From Flavobacterium suncheonense GH29-5 = DSM 17707 (lineage in GTDB: Bacteria; Bacteroidota; Bacteroidia; Flavobacteriales; Flavobacteriaceae): 64,000 nucleotides of DNA. The notes under the pieces are model-generated. The model worked only from the letters and a program-made list of their open reading frames with translations, was not told the origin of the DNA and made no database searches. Shown piece by piece: positions 15,469 through 23,824 of the stretch. Positions within the stretch are counted from its first letter, which is position 1. Each line of letters opens with the position of its first letter. The translations under genes were made by a program, and so were the position numbers. The DNA lies in assembly GCF_000430025.1 (NCBI RefSeq), contig NZ_AUCZ01000007.1, positions 62,001 to 126,000 on the forward strand. Reading direction: 5' to 3'.

Positions 15469-16512
15469 TTATTCGGCTTTTTCCAGCGTGAAGGAGAATT
15501 CTGAGCCGTACCCGTATTTGCTTTCCACGTATATTTTCTGATGGTGGGCTTCGATGATGTGTTTTACTATGGACAAGCCCAGGCCGGAACCGCCTTCGGA
15601 ACGCGCGCCGCTTTTGTCGACCCGGAAGAAACGCTCAAACAGACGCGGAATGTATTGTTTCTGAATGCCTTCGCCGTTGTCGGTAACGCGGACGATGATT
15701 TTGTTGTTGACCAAATCTTCTATACTGATTTCCGTAGTGCCGTTTTCTTTGCCGTGCTTGATGGAATTCATCACCAGATTTGTTAAAACCTGCTGGATTT
15801 TTTCCTCATCAGCCCACACCATAATCGGTTTGGTGTATTTCATGTCGAACATGAGCATGATGTTCTTTTCATCGGCTTTCATTTCAAGCAGATCGAACAC
15901 ATTCTGTACCACGTCTACGATGTTGAATCTGGTGAAATCGAGATTAAGGTCGCCGGCTTCCAGTTTGGTAATCATGTCGAGATCTTTTACAATGTGGATA
16001 AGGCGCTCCACACCTTTTTCGGCCCTTTCCAAATATTTTTTGCGGATGGTTTTGTCGTTCATGGCGCCGTCCAATAATGTGGAAAGATAACCCTGCACGG
16101 TAAACAACGGGGTTTTCAGTTCGTGCGACACATTCCCCAGAAATTCTCTCCGGTATTCTTCGCGGATTTTTAAGGTTTCGATTTCGATTTTCTTCTCCCG
16201 GGCAAACTTCTGAACGTCCTGAGTTAAGGTGGCCATATCGGTGGTAATGGGCTGATTGCGCAGTGTTGTGGAATCCAAAAGCGATACGTCGTCGTAGATT
16301 TTTTTCACGCGTTTGTAGATGAATTTTTCCACGCGGAACTGCAACACAAAAAAAGAAAAGCAAAGTGTGGCCAGTCCGAACAACGCAAGGAATTGGTAAT
16401 TGATTTCAAAAAAAAGATACAGCAAAACAGCAACCAAACCCGTAGCAAAAAGGGTAACGTAAAACGATGATTTGATCGCAAATTTGTACGATTTCTTGAA
16501 ATTGATACTCAT
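15469..16512 (-). CDS. Sensor histidine kinase (PhoR-like)
   Basis: 347 residues. Two membrane helices at about residues 16-34 and 40-58 with almost no periplasmic loop between them. Then a HAMP-like linker, HisKA with VSHELKTPLF (phospho-acceptor His130), and HATPase_c with the N-box (LTNLVMNSIKHG), DNGEGI and GGSGLGLSIVK. With so small an extracytoplasmic part, it probably senses through the membrane or a partner such as a Pst-type transporter, as PhoR does. It starts right after the response-regulator gene (0 bp gap). Signal not identifiable from sequence alone. Confidence 0.9.
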   Translation of the reverse strand: MSINFKKSYKFAIKSSFYVTLFATGLVAVLLYLFFEINYQFLALFGLATLCFSFFVLQFRVEKFIYKRVKKIYDDVSLLDSTTLRNQPITTDMATLTQDVQKFAREKKIEIETLKIREEYRREFLGNVSHELKTPLFTVQGYLSTLLDGAMNDKTIRKKYLERAEKGVERLIHIVKDLDMITKLEAGDLNLDFTRFNIVDVVQNVFDLLEMKADEKNIMLMFDMKYTKPIMVWADEEKIQQVLTNLVMNSIKHGKENGTTEISIEDLVNNKIIVRVTDNGEGIQKQYIPRLFERFFRVDKSGARSEGGSGLGLSIVKHIIEAHHQKIYVESKYGYGSEFSFTLEKAE

Positions 16513-17196
16513 TTACAGCTCCAGCTTATAGCCTACTCCTTTTATAGTTTTAAACAGTTCGTCGCCGATTTTTTCCCTTAATTTTCTGATGTGTACATCG
16601 ATGGTTCTCCCGCCTACCACAACTTCGTTGCCCCAAACCTTGTCCAGGATTTCTTCCCTTTTGAATACTTTTCCGGGTTTGGAAGCCAATAGGTAGAACA
16701 GTTCGAACTCTTTTCTTGGTAAAACGATTTCAGTACCCGCGTTGATGATTTTATACTCCTCACGGTTAATTTCGATATCGCCGATTTTCAGCACATCGCT
16801 GCTTTTTTCCGCTTCTTTCAGACGACGCAGCAAGGCTTTTACTTTGCTCACCAGTACTTTGGGTTTGATGGGTTTGGCAATATAATCGTCGGCTCCGGCA
16901 TCAAAACCGGCTACCTGGGAATAATCTTCGCTTCTGGCGGTTAGGAAGGTGATGATTACATGAGACAGTTCCGGAATCCGGCGGATGTTTTCGCAAGCCT
17001 CTATCCCATCCATTTCCGGCATCATCACGTCCATGATAATAAGGTGTGGCAATTCTTTTTTGGCTTTGGCAATCGCTTCTTTACCGTTATTTGCGGTTAT
17101 AATCTGATACCCTTCCTGAGACAGGTTATACCCCACAATTTCGAGGATGTCCTGCTCGTCGTCAACCAGTAAAATCTTAATGTCTTTCTTTTTCAT
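16513..17196 (-). CDS. OmpR/PhoB-family response regulator
   Basis: 227 residues from the ATG at 17196; an upstream ATG at 17247 would overlap the promoter and add a non-conserved extension. Receiver domain with acidic pocket VDDE, phospho-acceptor Asp56 (IIMDVMMPEMDG) and KP (DDYIAKPIKP). C-terminal winged helix with LPRKEFELFYLLASKPGKVFKREEILDKVWG and GRTIDVHIRKLREKIG. Members of this subfamily bind direct repeats with 11-bp spacing, and such repeats occupy the divergent promoter (17273-17352). Forms an operon with the kinase gene. Confidence 0.93.
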   Translation of the reverse strand: MKKKDIKILLVDDEQDILEIVGYNLSQEGYQIITANNGKEAIAKAKKELPHLIIMDVMMPEMDGIEACENIRRIPELSHVIITFLTARSEDYSQVAGFDAGADDYIAKPIKPKVLVSKVKALLRRLKEAEKSSDVLKIGDIEINREEYKIINAGTEIVLPRKEFELFYLLASKPGKVFKREEILDKVWGNEVVVGGRTIDVHIRKLREKIGDELFKTIKGVGYKLEL

Positions 17197-17233
17197 ACCT
17201 GTGACACTCTTATGTGTTTTCGGGTTGTAAAGG

Positions 17234-17241
17234 TAAAGATA
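17234..17241 (-). promoter_or_regulatory. -7 box (TATCTTTA) of the two-component operon
   Basis: One mismatch (final A) to TAnnTTTG; 37 nt before the regulator ATG. The repeats at 17273-17289 lie about 32-48 bp further upstream, a position from which the regulator could activate its own operon. Confidence 0.45.
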
Positions 17242-17272
17242 ATACAAAACGCTGTACGTTGCACGACAACAG

Positions 17273-17289
17273 TTAACGATTATTTAATG
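17273..17289 (+). promoter_or_regulatory. Two TTAAxG direct repeats, 11 bp apart, near the regulator promoter
   Basis: TTAACG at 17273-17278 and TTAATG at 17284-17289. They are out of register by 8 bp with the longer array that follows, so they look like a separate site, possibly for autoregulation of the two-component operon. Confidence 0.45.
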
Positions 17290-17291
17290 TC

Positions 17292-17352
17292 TTAACAATT
17301 TGGTAATGCAACACCAACAAAAGGATAACAAGGGTGTAACACCCGATTAACG
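17292..17352 (+). promoter_or_regulatory. Six-unit operator array, 11-bp period, upstream of the TonB-dependent receptor gene
   Basis: Hexamers at exact 11-bp steps: TTAACA (17292), GTAATG (17303), CCAACA (17314), ATAACA (17325), GTAACA (17336), TTAACG (17347). One unit per helical turn on one face of the DNA is how OmpR/PhoB-type regulators bind (compare the PhoP box TTAACA of Bacillus). The putative -7 box TTCCTTTG follows at 17362-17369, exactly 26 bp from the start of the 17336 unit, the same distance as in the lipoprotein promoter. Confidence 0.65.
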
Positions 17353-17361
17353 TATCCGGAG

Positions 17362-17369
17362 TTCCTTTG
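17362..17369 (+). promoter_or_regulatory. Weak -7 box (TTCCTTTG) of the TonB-dependent receptor gene
   Basis: One mismatch to TAnnTTTG, as expected for an activator-dependent promoter; 26 nt before the start codon. Confidence 0.4.
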
Positions 17370-17395
17370 CTCCAAAATTAAAGCAACACACACTG

Positions 17396-20137
17396 ATGAA
17401 ATTTAAGTTTTTACTTGTCGCTTTCTTTGCTACACTTTCAGGTTTTGCCCAAAAAGGAACAGTAGCCGGAATGATTACCGACAAAAACCTGAACAACGAA
17501 GTTCTTCCGTTTGCAACGGTACTGGTAAAAGGCACCACCAACGGTACAAATACCGATGAAAACGGAAAATACACCTTAACCGTTTCCGAAGGAAGCCATG
17601 TTCTGGTCGTTTCTTTCCTGGGGTACGAAAGCGCAGAAGTACCGTTTACCATTGCCGCAAACGAAACCAAAACCATCAATCTGGCGTTGGACATGAAAGG
17701 CGTTGCGCTTGAAGATGTAGTCATAAAAACAGAACCAAACCGCCATAAAGAAACCACTTTATTGGCCGAACAGAAAAAAGCGGTGGAAATCAAACAAACC
17801 ATCGGGGCCCAGGAATTGTCCCGCAAAGGGGTAAGTGATGTCGCTACAGCGGTTGCCAAGACTACCGGGATTACCAAACAGGAAGGTTCCGGAAACATTT
17901 ACGTTAGGGGTCTGGGCGATCGTTACAACTCGACTACCCTGAACGGTTTGCCGATTCCGTCCAACAATCCGGAGAAGAAAAACATTTCCCTGGATATTTT
18001 CCCGACCGATATTGTGGAATTGGTTTCCATCGATAAAGTTTACACCGGAAGAATTACCGGAGATTTTGCCGGCGGAAATATCGATATTGTATCGAAAGAT
18101 TTTAAAGGCATCGGAATGTTCAGACTGGATATCGGCACGGGCGCGAATACCAATGCCGTTTCCGAAGATCATTTTAAATTACAGAAAGGCTATAATGTGT
18201 TTGGCTTCAGCAATCCTTCAAATCCTAAAACCATTGGTACTTACGAATTCAAAACACTTACAATGGAAGAACGTGCACCTTTTTCCGGTTCGTTTGGGGT
18301 TTCGGGCGGAAAATCTTTCAACGTGGGTGTTTCAGGAAAATTGAGTGTTTTTGCTACCGGTTCCTTCAACAACGAATATACGTCAAGACAGCACGGTCGT
18401 GTTAAAGGCGGTGTGAATGGTGATGCCAGTTTAATCAATAAGGATTTCGAAACGTACTCGGCTAATGGTTACAACACCAATACTACCGGATTGGCCAACA
18501 TCGGATACAAAATCAACAGCAATCATAAAATAAATTTCAACTCGGTTTTCATCAATACATCCGGCGAATCCAACAGTGAGTATTTTGGTTATGTTGCTGA
18601 TTTAGCCAACGATCGAAACGGTTTGATCCGTCGTACCAAATACGAAAAAAACACTTTGTCTATCAGCCAGTTATTAGGAGAACATAAATTTGGCGAGCGC
18701 ATCAAAGCCAATTGGGGCATGGCGAGAAACACCATCGAAGGTGACATGCCGGACCGGGTAACGAACAGTTTTCGAAAAACCGACACCGGCTACCAGATTA
18801 TTTCACAGTCCCGTCCGGACAACAACCGTTACTATCAACGTTTAACCGAGGAAGAAAATGTAGTGAACGCCTCCTTATCCTATGCTTTTCAAAAAAATCA
18901 GAATGAAGAATTTAAAGGAAAATTAACCGCGGGATACAACGGCCGTTCCAAAACCAGAACGTTTAAAGCGACGCAATTTAACTTTAAAACCGAAGTGCCT
19001 TATTTAACTACGCTCGTAGACATTGACAATCTGGATTTGTTTTACAATCCGGAAAATTATACCAACGAATATTTCAACATCTTCACCTATTCCGGCGGTG
19101 TTGACGATCCTGCCGCCTTAACACCGCAACGTTATACCGGCGCTCAGTACATTCACGGGATCTATCTTACGGCAGACTATAAATTTTCCGACAAACTGAC
19201 CGCTTCGCTGAGTGTTAGAGGCGAAACCATTTATCAGAAGGTAAAATGGAAAACCCAGCTGGACCCGATTGGCGCTAAAGATGTTTTTGAGAAAAATGCT
19301 TTCTTGCCGAATGCCATTTTAAAATACGAAGTAAACAACAAACAAAACCTGCGTTTCGGAACCAGCAAAACATATACGTTGCCGCAATTTAAAGAAAGAG
19401 CGCTGTTTGTATACGAAGAAATTGACGAGGTAAAAGTCGGAAATCCTTATTTGTATCCTTCTGACAACTATAATGTGGACATCAAATGGGAACTGTTCCC
19501 TAAATCGGAAGAAATCATCTCGGTGGGTGCTTTCGGAAAATACATTATGAACCCGATTAATGAAATCACCATTGCCTCTTCCACCAACGATATTTCCTTC
19601 GTAAACACCGGAGACAAGGGTTATGTAGCGGGAATTGAAGCTGAAGTACGAAAAGTAATCGGCGAATTCAGCAACAACAAGTTAACAGCCGGTCTAAACG
19701 CTTCTTACATGTACACCACGCAAGACTTAAGCAGTGAAAAAGTACAAAAAGAAACAAAATACGGTGTGGTATTTACGAACAGTAAATCCGGTTTTACAGG
19801 CGCTTCTCCATTATTGGTTAATGCCGATCTTACTTTACTGAGAGAATGGAACAACAAAGAGAGTAACATTATGGGAACCTTGGCGTACTCTTACTTTTCA
19901 GATCGTTTGTACTCTATCGGAACCAATTTCAGAGGCGATGTGGTGGATAAAGCGGTCGGTACGCTGGATTTTATCTTCAAATCAAAAATCAACAAGAATT
20001 TAGGACTGAACTTCAGCGCCAAAAACCTTCTGAATCCCAAAATTGAAAGAGTACAGGAAAACAACAACGGTGATGTTACCTTGTTAACCTACACCAAAGG
20101 CATCAGCTTAAGTTTGGGCATGAATTACCAATTCTGA
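17396..20137 (+). CDS. TonB-dependent outer-membrane receptor with CarboxypepD_reg-like N-terminal domain
   Basis: 913 residues. Signal peptide (FLLVAFFATLSGFAQ), then a carboxypeptidase-regulatory-like Ig domain (GTVAGMITDKN to about residue 100), TonB-dependent plug (DVATAVAKTTGITKQEGSGNIYVRGLGDRYNSTTLNGLPIPS), and a 22-strand barrel ending in the aromatic LGMNYQF. Active, TonB-driven uptake of a bound ligand across the outer membrane. A lipoprotein gene follows at 149 bp under its own, similar promoter; together they could act like a SusC plus surface partner, although that partner is not SusD-like. Ligand unknown; the operator array and the adjacent two-component system suggest starvation control. 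Confidence 0.92.
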   Translation: MKFKFLLVAFFATLSGFAQKGTVAGMITDKNLNNEVLPFATVLVKGTTNGTNTDENGKYTLTVSEGSHVLVVSFLGYESAEVPFTIAANETKTINLALDMKGVALEDVVIKTEPNRHKETTLLAEQKKAVEIKQTIGAQELSRKGVSDVATAVAKTTGITKQEGSGNIYVRGLGDRYNSTTLNGLPIPSNNPEKKNISLDIFPTDIVELVSIDKVYTGRITGDFAGGNIDIVSKDFKGIGMFRLDIGTGANTNAVSEDHFKLQKGYNVFGFSNPSNPKTIGTYEFKTLTMEERAPFSGSFGVSGGKSFNVGVSGKLSVFATGSFNNEYTSRQHGRVKGGVNGDASLINKDFETYSANGYNTNTTGLANIGYKINSNHKINFNSVFINTSGESNSEYFGYVADLANDRNGLIRRTKYEKNTLSISQLLGEHKFGERIKANWGMARNTIEGDMPDRVTNSFRKTDTGYQIISQSRPDNNRYYQRLTEEENVVNASLSYAFQKNQNEEFKGKLTAGYNGRSKTRTFKATQFNFKTEVPYLTTLVDIDNLDLFYNPENYTNEYFNIFTYSGGVDDPAALTPQRYTGAQYIHGIYLTADYKFSDKLTASLSVRGETIYQKVKWKTQLDPIGAKDVFEKNAFLPNAILKYEVNNKQNLRFGTSKTYTLPQFKERALFVYEEIDEVKVGNPYLYPSDNYNVDIKWELFPKSEEIISVGAFGKYIMNPINEITIASSTNDISFVNTGDKGYVAGIEAEVRKVIGEFSNNKLTAGLNASYMYTTQDLSSEKVQKETKYGVVFTNSKSGFTGASPLLVNADLTLLREWNNKESNIMGTLAYSYFSDRLYSIGTNFRGDVVDKAVGTLDFIFKSKINKNLGLNFSAKNLLNPKIERVQENNNGDVTLLTYTKGISLSLGMNYQF

Positions 20138-20164
20138 TTTTCTTCAGCTAATTTATTACCGTTC

Positions 20165-20225
20165 ATAACATTAGGGCAACGCAAAACGCAACAAAACTTA
20201 AACAAATATTCACAATCGCTTAACG
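20165..20225 (+). promoter_or_regulatory. Six-unit operator array, about 11-bp period, upstream of the surface lipoprotein gene
   Basis: Hexamers ATAACA (20165), GCAACG (20176), GCAACA (20188), TAAACA (20199), TTCACA (20209), TTAACG (20220). Four fall in exact 11-bp register and two are slipped by one base. The last unit starts 26 bp before the putative -7 box at 20246, where it would cover the -33 region. Same design as the array at 17292-17352. Confidence 0.6.
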
Positions 20226-20245
20226 CCTTTCCGCAAAACATCCCG

Positions 20246-20253
20246 CAACTTTG
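20246..20253 (+). promoter_or_regulatory. Weak -7 box (CAACTTTG) of the surface lipoprotein gene
   Basis: One mismatch to TAnnTTTG. The ATG at 20287 follows 33 nt downstream. Confidence 0.4.
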
Positions 20254-20286
20254 TTTCATCAAATAACTATTAAACACAAAGAAAAA

Positions 20287-21465
20287 ATGAAAAATTCCTT
20301 TTTTAAATTATTCGGACTTTTTATGATGTCGGCTGCGGTTTTAACCGGTTGTACAAAACCGGAAGAGGATGCACCAACAGCTCCGTCTTCTTCCTTTGTT
20401 GCCGATGTTACTAATTTTCAGGGCAACATTAACGACGGAACTGTTACTTTACAGGCAGGCTCTGTGTACAAGCTGACTGGTAAAATACAGGTAAACACAG
20501 GAGCAACCCTTATAATCCCTGCAGGAACCCGAATTGAAGGCATGAACGGAACCAGTTCGTACATCGCCGTGGCTCAGGGTGGAAAAATCAACGTATTGGG
20601 AACAGCGGCCAATCCGGTAATCTTTACGAGCGGAAAAGCAAACAAAGCTCCGGGCGACTGGGGCGGATTGGTTATTTGCGGAAAAGCGCCCATCAATATC
20701 GGTTCGGTTACGGCACAATCTGAAGTGGCTGATTTAACCTACGGCGGTACGATTGCGAACGACAATTCCGGAATCCTTCAGTATTTGCGAATTGAGTATG
20801 CCGGTGCGGCTTTCAATGCGACTAAAGAATTTAACGGGATTTCTTTCTTTGGCGTGGGTTCAGGAACTATTGTGGAAAACGTTCAGGCATTTCACGGTGC
20901 TGATGACGGTTTTGAATTCTTTGGCGGAACGGTAAACACTTCAAACTTAGTAGCTATCGGCAACGAAGACGATCAGTTCGACTGGACTGAAGGATGGAGC
21001 GGAACCAACACCAACTGGTACGGAAAATTAGATTTCGGAAAAGGAAACAGAGGAATCGAAGCGGACAACTATGAATTTAACTTTGATGCTACGCCAACTT
21101 CCAACCCTACAATCTCTAATATAACCTTAATCGGACCCGGAAGTGATGCAGACGCCAACATCTACACAGAAAATCAGGCCATAAAACTGCGAAGAGGCAC
21201 CAAAGGCATTTTCACAAATGTATTTCTAAAAGATTTCAAAACCGGCATTGATGTGGAGCACGACCAGACCATCAGCTATGTTGCCAACGCTACGCTAAAA
21301 GCGACAACAGTAGGTTTCGACGGCGTGGCTTTCAGCACTAATGGCAAGAAAACAGACGGCACGACGGCTGATGTAACGGCAGTTGCGGAAACCGGTACGG
21401 CAACCGGAGCAGGAAACGGAGCAGCGGTACCCTCATGGGCTACTCAGTGGACGATTGGATTCTAA
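20287..21465 (+). CDS. Surface lipoprotein with right-handed beta-helix-like repeats
   Basis: 392 residues from the ATG at 20287, which places a lipoprotein signal (SAAVLTGC, Cys22) at the N-terminus; an in-frame ATG at 20251 would only add 12 polar residues. The rest looks like a parallel beta-helix: short strand-turn repeats such as GSVYKLTGKIQVNTGATLIIPAGTRIEG, GGKINVLGTAANPVIFTS and LQYLRIEYAG. Proteins of this type, coded next to TonB-dependent receptors, are common in Bacteroidota and often misnamed multidrug transporter. It probably sits on the cell surface as the ligand-capturing or extracellular partner of the receptor coded just upstream (inference). Confidence 0.75.
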   Translation: MKNSFFKLFGLFMMSAAVLTGCTKPEEDAPTAPSSSFVADVTNFQGNINDGTVTLQAGSVYKLTGKIQVNTGATLIIPAGTRIEGMNGTSSYIAVAQGGKINVLGTAANPVIFTSGKANKAPGDWGGLVICGKAPINIGSVTAQSEVADLTYGGTIANDNSGILQYLRIEYAGAAFNATKEFNGISFFGVGSGTIVENVQAFHGADDGFEFFGGTVNTSNLVAIGNEDDQFDWTEGWSGTNTNWYGKLDFGKGNRGIEADNYEFNFDATPTSNPTISNITLIGPGSDADANIYTENQAIKLRRGTKGIFTNVFLKDFKTGIDVEHDQTISYVANATLKATTVGFDGVAFSTNGKKTDGTTADVTAVAETGTATGAGNGAAVPSWATQWTIGF

Positions 21466-21487
21466 AAAAACAACTTTAAACACAAAA

Positions 21488-21520
21488 AGCGTTCTTTTCT
21501 TCGAAGAACGTTTTTTTTTG
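21488..21520 (+). terminator. Terminator after the surface lipoprotein gene
   Basis: AGCGTTCTT/AAGAACGTT hairpin followed by nine T. Confidence 0.8.
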
Positions 21521-21568
21521 GCATGTATTTTGAAAAATATTTTTTATATTTACACAATATAATTCCAT

Positions 21569-21910
21569 ATGAAGAAAAACTACTTGTATATTATTCTTAT
21601 CGCAACCTTCTTATTCACCCTTGGCGCAAGTGCTCAGGAGAGTAAGGGAACTTCTAATGGAAAAATCCAGGAAAACACAATTGAAGGCTTAAGCATCTAC
21701 CCGAACCCGGTTTCAGGAGACCGCATCTTCATTTCCACCAAAGCCAATACCGAAAAAGAAGTAGAGATTTTCGACGTATTGGGCAAACGGGTTTTACAAG
21801 CCAACCTTACCAACAAAGAGTTGTATATCGGAACGATTTCACCCGGAGTATACATCATCAAGATTAAAGAAGGCGACGCCGCAGCAACCAGAAAGCTAAT
21901 TATCAGATAA
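21569..21910 (+). CDS. Small T9SS type A sorting-domain protein
   Basis: 113 residues: signal peptide (FLFTLGASAQ), a 15-residue linker, then a complete type A sorting domain (GLSIYPNPVSGD, VEIFDVLGKRVLQ, ISPGVYIIKIKEG, TRKLIIR). There is almost no cargo between export signal and sorting domain. Such mini-proteins recur in Flavobacterium and might occupy the T9SS or decorate A-LPS. It lies between the surface lipoprotein terminator and the promoter of the LTD protein, so it appears to be its own unit. Confidence 0.8.
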   Translation: MKKNYLYIILIATFLFTLGASAQESKGTSNGKIQENTIEGLSIYPNPVSGDRIFISTKANTEKEVEIFDVLGKRVLQANLTNKELYIGTISPGVYIIKIKEGDAAATRKLIIR

Positions 21911-21936
21911 TTATACGTTCTCCGCTTGCCCCTAAT

Positions 21937-21953
21937 TTAACCTTAATTTCACA
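21937..21953 (+). promoter_or_regulatory. Two-unit operator (TTAACC, TTCACA; 11 bp apart) upstream of the LTD-domain protein gene
   Basis: TTAACC at 21937-21942 and TTCACA at 21948-21953. They start 48 and 37 bp before the -7 box at 21985, the same phase series (26, 37, 48...) as in the promoters at 17362 and 20246. This places the secreted LTD protein under the same regulator (inference). Confidence 0.5.
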
Positions 21954-21984
21954 TTAAAAGTTTTACAGATTCGTAATTACTTCC

Positions 21985-21992
21985 TATCTTTG
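21985..21992 (+). promoter_or_regulatory. -7 box (TATCTTTG) of the LTD-domain protein gene
   Basis: Perfect consensus, 28 nt before the ATG at 22021. Confidence 0.6.
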
Positions 21993-22020
21993 TTGTCCAA
22001 TTTTTAAAAATCATTTCAAT

Positions 22021-23772
22021 ATGAAAAAAATTTACTCTTTGCTTTTGCTTGTCGTTTTTGGTTTGACTACACAGGCTCAAGTTGTAATTTCCCAAGTGTA
22101 TGGTGGTGGCGGTAACACAGGCGCACAATACAAAAACGATTTTATTGAAATTTTCAATAGAGGAGCAGCACCCCAAAACCTTAACGGATGGTCAGTTCAA
22201 TATGCCAGTGCTACTGGTGGTTCATGGACAGTTGGTGCTTTACCAAACATCGACCTGCAACCAGGACAATATTTATTAATCCAAGGACAAGGAGGGGCAA
22301 ATGGCGCTGATTTACCTGCATCAGATGCCACCATAGCTATTAACTTATCAGGAACTAATGGCAAAGTTGTTTTGGCTAACACTACAACCCGTATGAATGA
22401 CATTTACACAACTCCTCCAGGAAGCCTCAACCCTGTTGGTCCTGAAATTGTTGATAAAGTTGGATTCGGAACAGCTAACGGAAACGAAACTGCATCAATG
22501 GTTGCTTTATCGAACACAACTGCAGGATTCCGTTTAAACAATGGTTGTACAGACACCGATAACAATGCTGCAGACTTTATTGCAGCTGCTCCAAGCCCAA
22601 GAAATACTGCTACAGCTTTATCAGTTTGTTCTTCAGCTCCATCCATATTGATCACTTCTCCAGCTAATGGAACCACTTTTTCACCGGAGACCACAAACGT
22701 AAATGTCGTTTTAAGCATCAGTAACTTCAATGTTGCCAACGGCACTGGAGATGGACACATTCATTACACAATCAATGGAGGAGCAACTGTTATGAAATAT
22801 GACACCACTCCTATTGCTGTTCCCACAACTCCAGGAAGCTATACGGTATTTGTACAACTTGTAGACAATTCTCATAATCCGATTGTTCCAGCCCAAAATG
22901 CAACTGTTACTTTTACCGTAGCCGCATACACTCCTGTAGCAAACCTAGCAGCTTTACGTGCAGATGTAATTGCTAATGGAATTGGTAAATATTATCAAAT
23001 TGCAAGCAACCCTGTAGTTACTTATACAAGAACAGCCAATAACCAGAAGTACGTTCAGGACGCTACAGCTGCCATTTTAATACATGACCCTAATCCTGCA
23101 GTAATCACCACACCTATGGTTATCGGCGATGCTATTTCAGGATTAAAAGGCAAGTCTGAAAACTTCAACGGAACTCTTGAACTTTTACCAACAACAAATG
23201 CAACTGTTGCTTCTTCTGGAAACACAGTGACTCCGCAAATTGTAACAGCAGCTACAATTAGCGCAAATATAGAAGCTTACGAGAGTGAATTAGTTCAAAT
23301 AAACAACGCTACATTTACTACCGCTGACGGTTCTATTACATTTGCTTCAGGTCAAAACTATAACCTTAATGACGGCACTGATATTGTCTTCAGAACACTA
23401 TTCTCTGAAGCCGATTACATCGGAGAAATCATCCCTCAAGGAGCCGCTAACAGAGTGGTTTTAGTTTCAGATTTCAACGGAACTGCCCAAGTGGTTTCAA
23501 GATCAATCAACGATGTAACGTTAGGCACAACGTCTTTCAACAACATTTCCGGTTTAAACGTTTACCCTAACCCGGCAAACGATTTCCTACACATTACTAC
23601 AGCTATCAACGGGGTGAAAACCATCGCAGTTTATGATGTAATGGGTAAAGAAGTTTTAAATACCACGACTGCAAACGAAACCATTAACGTTTCTTCATTG
23701 AATGCAGGTATTTACATGGTTAAAATCACGGAAGAAGGAAAAACGGCTACTAGAAAATTAGTAATCAAGTAA
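22021..23772 (+). CDS. Secreted lamin-tail-domain protein with T9SS type A sorting domain
   Basis: 583 residues. Signal peptide ending TTQAQ at residue 20. A lamin-tail (LTD) domain about 21-160 (VVISQVYGGGGNTG, FIEIFNRGAAPQNLNGWSV). An Ig/FN3-like segment about 210-300 (ITSPANGTTFSPE). A DUF5689/OB-fold-like region about 305-495 (LAALRADVIANGIGKYYQIAS, YVQDATAAILIHDP). Then the sorting domain 511-583. LTD and OB-like modules often accompany extracellular nucleases in Bacteroidota, but no nuclease catalytic domain is visible here. Exported to the surface or medium. Its 3' end (sorting domain and terminator) is closely copied in the gene ending at 28403. Confidence 0.82.
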   Translation: MKKIYSLLLLVVFGLTTQAQVVISQVYGGGGNTGAQYKNDFIEIFNRGAAPQNLNGWSVQYASATGGSWTVGALPNIDLQPGQYLLIQGQGGANGADLPASDATIAINLSGTNGKVVLANTTTRMNDIYTTPPGSLNPVGPEIVDKVGFGTANGNETASMVALSNTTAGFRLNNGCTDTDNNAADFIAAAPSPRNTATALSVCSSAPSILITSPANGTTFSPETTNVNVVLSISNFNVANGTGDGHIHYTINGGATVMKYDTTPIAVPTTPGSYTVFVQLVDNSHNPIVPAQNATVTFTVAAYTPVANLAALRADVIANGIGKYYQIASNPVVTYTRTANNQKYVQDATAAILIHDPNPAVITTPMVIGDAISGLKGKSENFNGTLELLPTTNATVASSGNTVTPQIVTAATISANIEAYESELVQINNATFTTADGSITFASGQNYNLNDGTDIVFRTLFSEADYIGEIIPQGAANRVVLVSDFNGTAQVVSRSINDVTLGTTSFNNISGLNVYPNPANDFLHITTAINGVKTIAVYDVMGKEVLNTTTANETINVSSLNAGIYMVKITEEGKTATRKLVIK

Positions 23773-23820
23773 TTCTTCTTACTTTATAAAGAAAGCACCG
23801 GCGAAAGTTGGTGCTTTTTT
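23551..23820 (+). repeat. Sorting-domain/terminator cassette, copy 1 (copy 2 at 28182-28450)
   Basis: The last 73 codons plus the following hairpin are closely similar to 28182-28450. The last 35 or so residues of both proteins differ only at the final residue, and long DNA stretches (for example the codons for ANETINVSSLNAGIYMV) are identical or nearly so. The two genes are otherwise unrelated, so this end has been copied or gene-converted as a unit. Confidence 0.8.
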
Positions 23821-23824
23821 TGTT
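23792..23824 (+). terminator. Terminator after the LTD-domain protein gene
   Basis: AAAGCACCGGC/GTTGGTGCTTT hairpin then a T-run. The same hairpin with two changes follows the gene ending at 28403. Confidence 0.75.

Noticed and set aside
17347..17898. 183-residue open frame on the minus strand over the start of the TonB-dependent receptor
   Set aside because: Antisense to the signal peptide and CarboxypepD_reg-like domain of the receptor; composition (Ser, Thr, Val rich) is that of a shadow frame.
20287..21465. SusD-type partner of the TonB-dependent receptor
   Set aside because: The sequence lacks the TPR-like helices of SusD and is instead all beta repeats; only the SusC-like pairing logic remains.
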